This document shows positions 7,374-10,461 of a DNA stretch of 10,461 bases, one piece after another. Each line of letters begins with the position of its first letter. Position 1 is the stretch's first letter. The stretch is from Desulfobacterales bacterium (GTDB lineage Bacteria; Desulfobacterota; Desulfobacteria; Desulfobacterales; RPRI01): contig JAGVOC010000102.1 in NCBI GenBank assembly GCA_020052975.1, forward strand, positions 1-10,461, read 5' to 3'. The translations under genes were made by a program, and so were the position numbers. The notes below the pieces were generated by a model. The model worked only from the letters and a program-made list of their open reading frames with translations, was not told where the DNA came from and searched no databases.

Positions 7374-7701
7374 TTTTAATTTCAAGCTGCTTAAGCATAT
7401 CATCAATATATTGAATAAGCCAGTTCCGCTGTTTTTCAGTGGCATAATCAATGCAGCTGCATTTGATCCGGTTTTTCGTACGCACAAGAAGCTCGCAGGA
7501 AATAAGCTCCGGTTTAAGGTCGACAACAAAAAAAAGAGGGAGGCATTCGGTATGTGATGTCTGTTCATTGGTTAACATCTCTTTTTCAAGCTGTAACCAG
7601 TAAATGCCTTCGATCTCCGAATCCCCAAGATTTTCATCAAGGTATAATTTAACCTTTTTATAGTCATTGTATCGCAGTTCATCAATAACATATTGCTTCA
7701 T
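7369..7701 (-). CDS. Conserved-looking protein of unknown function, 110 residues
   Basis: I do not recognise a family. The product is small, soluble and acidic in its first half, without signal peptide or membrane segment. It reads as alternating helix and strand: MKQYVIDELRYNDYKKVKLYLDE at the start, a strand-like stretch around LPLFFVVDLKPELISCELLVRTKN (about 54-77), then CSCIDYATEKQRNWLIQYIDDMLKQ as a C-terminal helix. The only cysteines are Cys53, Cys69, Cys80 and Cys82, the last two as a CSC pair; this is not enough to claim metal binding. ATG 7701 is preceded by AGGTGA with a seven-base gap, a good ribosome binding site, which supports a real gene. It follows the histidine kinase by only 47 bases, so the two are probably cotranscribed. 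The stop codon is supplied by the end of the repeat at 7258-7373, so the original C-terminus might have differed. Confidence 0.75.
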   Translation of the reverse strand: MKQYVIDELRYNDYKKVKLYLDENLGDSEIEGIYWLQLEKEMLTNEQTSHTECLPLFFVVDLKPELISCELLVRTKNRIKCSCIDYATEKQRNWLIQYIDDMLKQLEIKI

Positions 7702-7748
7702 GAAAAATTCACCTGTTTAAAAAAAATTATCACAGATTAACCTGCTAA

Positions 7749-10295
7749 TCAACTTTCCAGAATTTCCCTGATCTTCCTGCTTATCTGCTGTATATTATAT
7801 GGTTTCTGGATAAAGCCGTTACAGCCGCTCGCAAGTATCCTTGTAGCCTTGCCATCAATGGAATAACCGCTGGCAAGAAGAACCTTTAAGTCAGGGTTAA
7901 TTTTTTTTATCGCATCAAAAGTCTCCGCTCCTCCCATTTCCGGCATTATCATATCGAGGATGACAAGATCAGGCTTAAGAACTTTTCCTTTGCCCCGGCC
8001 GCTCATGTCCATGGTTTGGCGTAATATTTCAATCGCCTCTTTCCCGCTTATTGCTGGAATTACATTGTAACCCAGGGCTTTTAAGACTTCTCCGCCAACA
8101 TCGAGAATTACACTCTCATCGTCAACCAGAAGGATTGTCTCAGAACCTTTGGACGGAGCATCAGCAATTGTACTTTCAGCTTGCAATAAACTAAGCTTCC
8201 TTCCTGAAACCGGAAAATATAATTCGAAGGTCGTACCCTTTCTTTTCTCGCTCGATACATGTATAAAACCACCATGACTCTTGATGATTCCGTAAACGGA
8301 TGACAGCCCAAGACCGGTTCCCCTGCCTCTTTCTTTTGTAGAAAAAAATGGCTCAAAAATTCTCTGCTTTGTGGCTTCATCCATACCTGTACCCGTATCG
8401 GTTATGGCTACCCTTACATACCTGTCCTGCAAGGCTTCATATGCTGTTTTAAGCTGCTTGCTCAAAACGATGTTTCTGGTTTCAATGTATAAATTTCCGC
8501 CTTCCGGCATTGCATCAGAAGCATTCACATAAAGGTTCAAAAGAACCTGAGCTATCTGACCGCGGTCCACATCAACGGTCCACAACCCCCTTTCGTATTT
8601 TTCGTGAATCGTAATCTCCTTTTTTGTCCGGGCAAACATGTTCGTGCTGTTTTTTACTACGTCATTCAAATCCGACGTTTCAATATCGTACTTTGCCCCT
8701 TTTGCAAAGCCCAGGATGCGCCTGGTAATATCAGATCCTGTCTTAACGAGGGCCATTATGTTTCCGAGATGTTCCTGATTCGGGTGATCTTTCTCAGTCC
8801 GGAGTTGAACAAGAGTTGCATTTCCCTGAAGAGCCATGAGAATATTATTAAAATCGTGCGCAATACCTCCTGCAAGAGTGCCAATTGATTCAAGCTTCTG
8901 GGCCTGGTGCAATTGATCTTCAAGCCGGTTCCTTTCGTTCTCAGCTATCATCCGTTCCGTTATGTCACGTGAAATCCCGCGGAATCCGATGAAACTGCCT
9001 TCATGATCTTTCAAAGAATAAACCGAAAGTTCAAAAAATCTTTTACTTCCGTCTTTTCTGACAATTTCATATTCTGTTTCAGTGGCATGCTCCCCTGTCT
9101 TATATACGCGGTTAAAAAATCTGAAAAGCCTGTCGGCTGTTTTCACATCCAGAAAGCTTCTGAAATTACTCCCTAATAGTTCACTCGGGCTTGCTCCGAC
9201 CATATCGCATATTGCTCTGTTGAAGAAAGTCATATTTCCGGAAATAGTCAGCTCAAAATAACCTTCTTCCATTGCTTCAAGTATGCTTCTGTGTTTTTCT
9301 TCGCTTTTTCTTAATGCCTCCTCTGCTTTTTTACGCTCGGTAATATCCAGAAAAGCGCCTGTTATAAATTCAACTTCTCCTTTTTCATTACAGACAATCT
9401 GGGCGCCATCCTCGATCCATATTATCTTTCCGTTCTTTGTTTTAATTCTGTATTGCCTGATATAAGATTTATCGGTTGCAAGAGCCTCCATAAATTTTTC
9501 CTTAACATATGGAAGATCCTCCTCAAGTACAAGGTCATACCACTTCAAGCTGCCTTGCATAAATTCTTCTTTTTTATAACCTGTCACCACTTCGATCTTG
9601 TCATTAAAAAATTCTATCGAACTATCCATATACGCCTTGCAAACGATATTGGGCAGGTTATTAACCAGCATCCGGTATTTCTTCTCGCTCTCTTTGAGTG
9701 CTTCCTCGGAACGTTTAATCTCTGAAATGTCGGAGGCGATGCACAAAAATCCGCTTGTACTTCCATCCGAATCCAGAAGCTCGTTAACAGAAAGGATAAC
9801 AGATAACCTCGTTCCGTCTTTTCGGATGTAAGTGCATTCGCGTTCTTTCAGATTCCCGTTTCTTGCATATTCAAAGAAGACCCCAAGGCCGTCAAGCTGT
9901 TTACCGCTTGAAGAAATTAATTCCTCTCTTAATAAATCGAGTTCGGATTTCAGATGAAACGTATCATATGTCAGTCTGCCGACGACCTCCTCAGGCCTGT
10001 AGCCCAGGAGCTTTTCGGCTCCCCTGTTAAAAACAATGACAAAGCCCTTCTTGTCTGCCGCAATTATGGCAATCTGCAGAGCTGAATCAAGAACGGCCTT
10101 TCTCAGTGCATTAGCGATCTGGAAGCGATAGAGAATCTCCTCGGTCTCCTCAAACTGTTTTACGACAAGATCGGCTGTTATCTCAGCTGCCTTCCTTGCG
10201 GTACGGATTTCTCCCCTGAGGATCCTGTTTTCTTCCTTCAGCTCAAGTATCTCTTTTTGATTTGTGTTCAGATTTTCAGGATTGCAAATCTCCAT
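7749..10295 (-). CDS. Soluble hybrid histidine kinase with three PAS domains and C-terminal receiver
   Basis: A signal-transducing kinase of 848 residues that should autophosphorylate on a histidine and pass the phosphate to its own receiver. Order: a coiled-coil start (about 12-60), PAS 1 (about 66-192), PAS 2 (about 203-322), PAS 3 (about 333-448), each closed by a DIT/DIS-type motif, a coiled linker, the HisKA helix with GGIAHDFNN (phospho-His480), then the ATPase domain with N box NASDAM (591-596), G1 DTGTGM (633-638), FEPFFSTK (647-654) and G2 GRGTGLGLSSVYGI (657-670). The receiver (about 719-845) has acidic VDDE (724-727), phospho-acceptor Asp781 in LDMIMP, Ser809 and Lys831-Pro. No membrane segment is seen, so it senses in the cytoplasm; the ligand is unknown. 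ATG 10295 has only a weak AAGA-type ribosome binding site. No separate response regulator or phosphotransfer protein is in view. The receiver has a glycine/lysine-rich loop (about 761-772) before its third strand. Confidence 0.95.
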   Translation of the reverse strand: MEICNPENLNTNQKEILELKEENRILRGEIRTARKAAEITADLVVKQFEETEEILYRFQIANALRKAVLDSALQIAIIAADKKGFVIVFNRGAEKLLGYRPEEVVGRLTYDTFHLKSELDLLREELISSSGKQLDGLGVFFEYARNGNLKERECTYIRKDGTRLSVILSVNELLDSDGSTSGFLCIASDISEIKRSEEALKESEKKYRMLVNNLPNIVCKAYMDSSIEFFNDKIEVVTGYKKEEFMQGSLKWYDLVLEEDLPYVKEKFMEALATDKSYIRQYRIKTKNGKIIWIEDGAQIVCNEKGEVEFITGAFLDITERKKAEEALRKSEEKHRSILEAMEEGYFELTISGNMTFFNRAICDMVGASPSELLGSNFRSFLDVKTADRLFRFFNRVYKTGEHATETEYEIVRKDGSKRFFELSVYSLKDHEGSFIGFRGISRDITERMIAENERNRLEDQLHQAQKLESIGTLAGGIAHDFNNILMALQGNATLVQLRTEKDHPNQEHLGNIMALVKTGSDITRRILGFAKGAKYDIETSDLNDVVKNSTNMFARTKKEITIHEKYERGLWTVDVDRGQIAQVLLNLYVNASDAMPEGGNLYIETRNIVLSKQLKTAYEALQDRYVRVAITDTGTGMDEATKQRIFEPFFSTKERGRGTGLGLSSVYGIIKSHGGFIHVSSEKRKGTTFELYFPVSGRKLSLLQAESTIADAPSKGSETILLVDDESVILDVGGEVLKALGYNVIPAISGKEAIEILRQTMDMSGRGKGKVLKPDLVILDMIMPEMGGAETFDAIKKINPDLKVLLASGYSIDGKATRILASGCNGFIQKPYNIQQISRKIREILES

Positions 10296-10335
10296 GCTTA
10301 TCTTTCTTATTATAACTCTTTATTATTATTCGGCA

Positions 10336-10362
10336 TTGATGGACTCGTAAATAGTCCATCAA
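10336..10362. repeat. Hairpin 1 upstream of the kinase, related to the element ends
   Basis: TTGATGGACT (10336-10345) and AGTCCATCAA (10353-10362) form a perfect ten-pair stem with loop CGTAAAT. The left part plus loop, TTGATGGACTCGTAAATAGT, matches the minus-strand end of the 7258-7373 element in 19 of 20 positions. It therefore looks like an end fragment or a minimal member of the same family. Confidence 0.75.
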
Positions 10363-10391
10363 CAGGCCGAGGGCGATTAAGCCCCGGCCTG
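10363..10391. repeat. Hairpin 2 upstream of the kinase
   Basis: CAGGCCG (10363-10369) and GGGC (10371-10374) pair with GCCC (10381-10384) and CGGCCTG (10385-10391), giving about eleven pairs with a single bulged A and loop GATTAA. It directly abuts hairpin 1. It is GC-rich, with no T-run on either side, so it is not a standard intrinsic terminator. Confidence 0.65.
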
Positions 10392-10405
10392 GGGTGAGGG
10401 TGGAA

Positions 10406-10428
10406 CCGCTTGAATTTACTTCAAGCGG
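10406..10428. repeat. Hairpin 3 upstream of the kinase
   Basis: CCGCTTGAA (10406-10414) pairs perfectly with TTCAAGCGG (10420-10428) around loop TTTAC, nine pairs. Its last two bases are the first two of hairpin 4. The function is unknown. Confidence 0.65.
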
Positions 10429-10460
10429 CGGGAGAGTCCGCCTCAGGCGGATTTCCCGCC
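10427..10460. repeat. Hairpin 4 at the window edge
   Basis: An outer stem GGCGGGA (10427-10433) with TCCCGCC (10454-10460) encloses an inner stem TCCGCC (10437-10442) with GGCGGA (10446-10451) and loop TCA; GAG and TT form the internal loop. The inner part, AGTCCGCC...GGCGGATTT, is also the centre of the element at 7311-7329. That ties this cluster to the same repeat family. The repeat may continue beyond the window. The 40 bases between hairpin 1 and the kinase start are A/T-rich and show no convincing promoter. Confidence 0.65.
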
Positions 10461-10461
10461 A

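Noticed and set aside
7287..7568. 93-codon minus-strand frame overlapping the repeat and the 110-residue gene
   Set aside because: It overlaps a gene with a better ribosome binding site in another frame, and its second half is simply translated repeat sequence.
7719..7750. Possible terminator after the kinase: GATTA/TAATC stem followed by eight T on the minus strand
   Set aside because: The stem has only five A/T-rich pairs, overlaps the kinase stop codon, and is separated from the T-run by eight bases. It is too weak to call a terminator.
10309..10314. TATAAT on the minus strand just before the kinase start
   Set aside because: It is a perfect -10 box, but no -35-like sequence lies 15-19 bases upstream, and the resulting leader would be only a few bases long. 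The region is A/T-rich, so a chance match is likely.
10336..10460. CRISPR array or integron attC sites in the hairpin cluster
   Set aside because: The four hairpins differ in sequence and spacing, there are no regular spacers, and no cas or integrase gene is nearby.

Overview
The window carries seven protein-coding genes, all on the minus strand, so transcription runs from right to left. The gene set and the style of the intergenic repeats suggest a Gram-negative, anaerobic Desulfobacterota-type bacterium, perhaps a Desulfobacterales sulfate reducer. This is an inference from a formate-tetrahydrofolate ligase of an unusual motif variant, an RNase J beside FtsK, a large multi-PAS hybrid kinase, and palindromic intergenic elements. 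It is not a proven taxonomic assignment.

Layout in transcription order (right to left): (1) 10296-10461, a gene-free stretch packed with four back-to-back hairpins. (2) 7749-10295, a soluble hybrid histidine kinase with three PAS domains and a C-terminal receiver. (3) 7369-7701, a 110-residue protein of unknown function. (4) 7258-7373, a miniature inverted-repeat element whose end supplies the stop codon of the unknown gene. (5) 6508-7227, a PlsC-type acyltransferase that overlaps by one base with (6) 4859-6508, ribonuclease J. (7) A 130-base gap with short tandem repeats. (8) 2581-4728, an FtsK/SpoIIIE DNA translocase. (9) 2431-2585, a second palindromic element that abuts the ftsK stop codon. 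(10) 1804-2418, a small class I SAM-dependent methyltransferase. (11) A 240-base gap with two inverted repeats. (12) 1-1563, formate-tetrahydrofolate ligase (fhs), which runs off the left edge.

The core from 2581 to 7227 is housekeeping: phospholipid synthesis (plsC), RNA decay and maturation (rnj), and chromosome segregation at division (ftsK). rnj beside ftsK/spoIIIE is a neighbourhood also known from Firmicutes. fhs belongs to one-carbon (Wood-Ljungdahl or folate) metabolism and has its own leader. The kinase has its receiver on the same chain and no separate response regulator in view, so its output partner is unknown.

The most interesting non-genic signal is a family of intergenic elements. 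They share a terminal motif close to TTGAYGGMYTCGTAAAAAGT, found six times in three intergenic regions, with different cores between the ends. Two of the three sit exactly at the stop codon of the upstream gene. No CRISPR array, tRNA, rRNA, transposase or prophage gene was seen.
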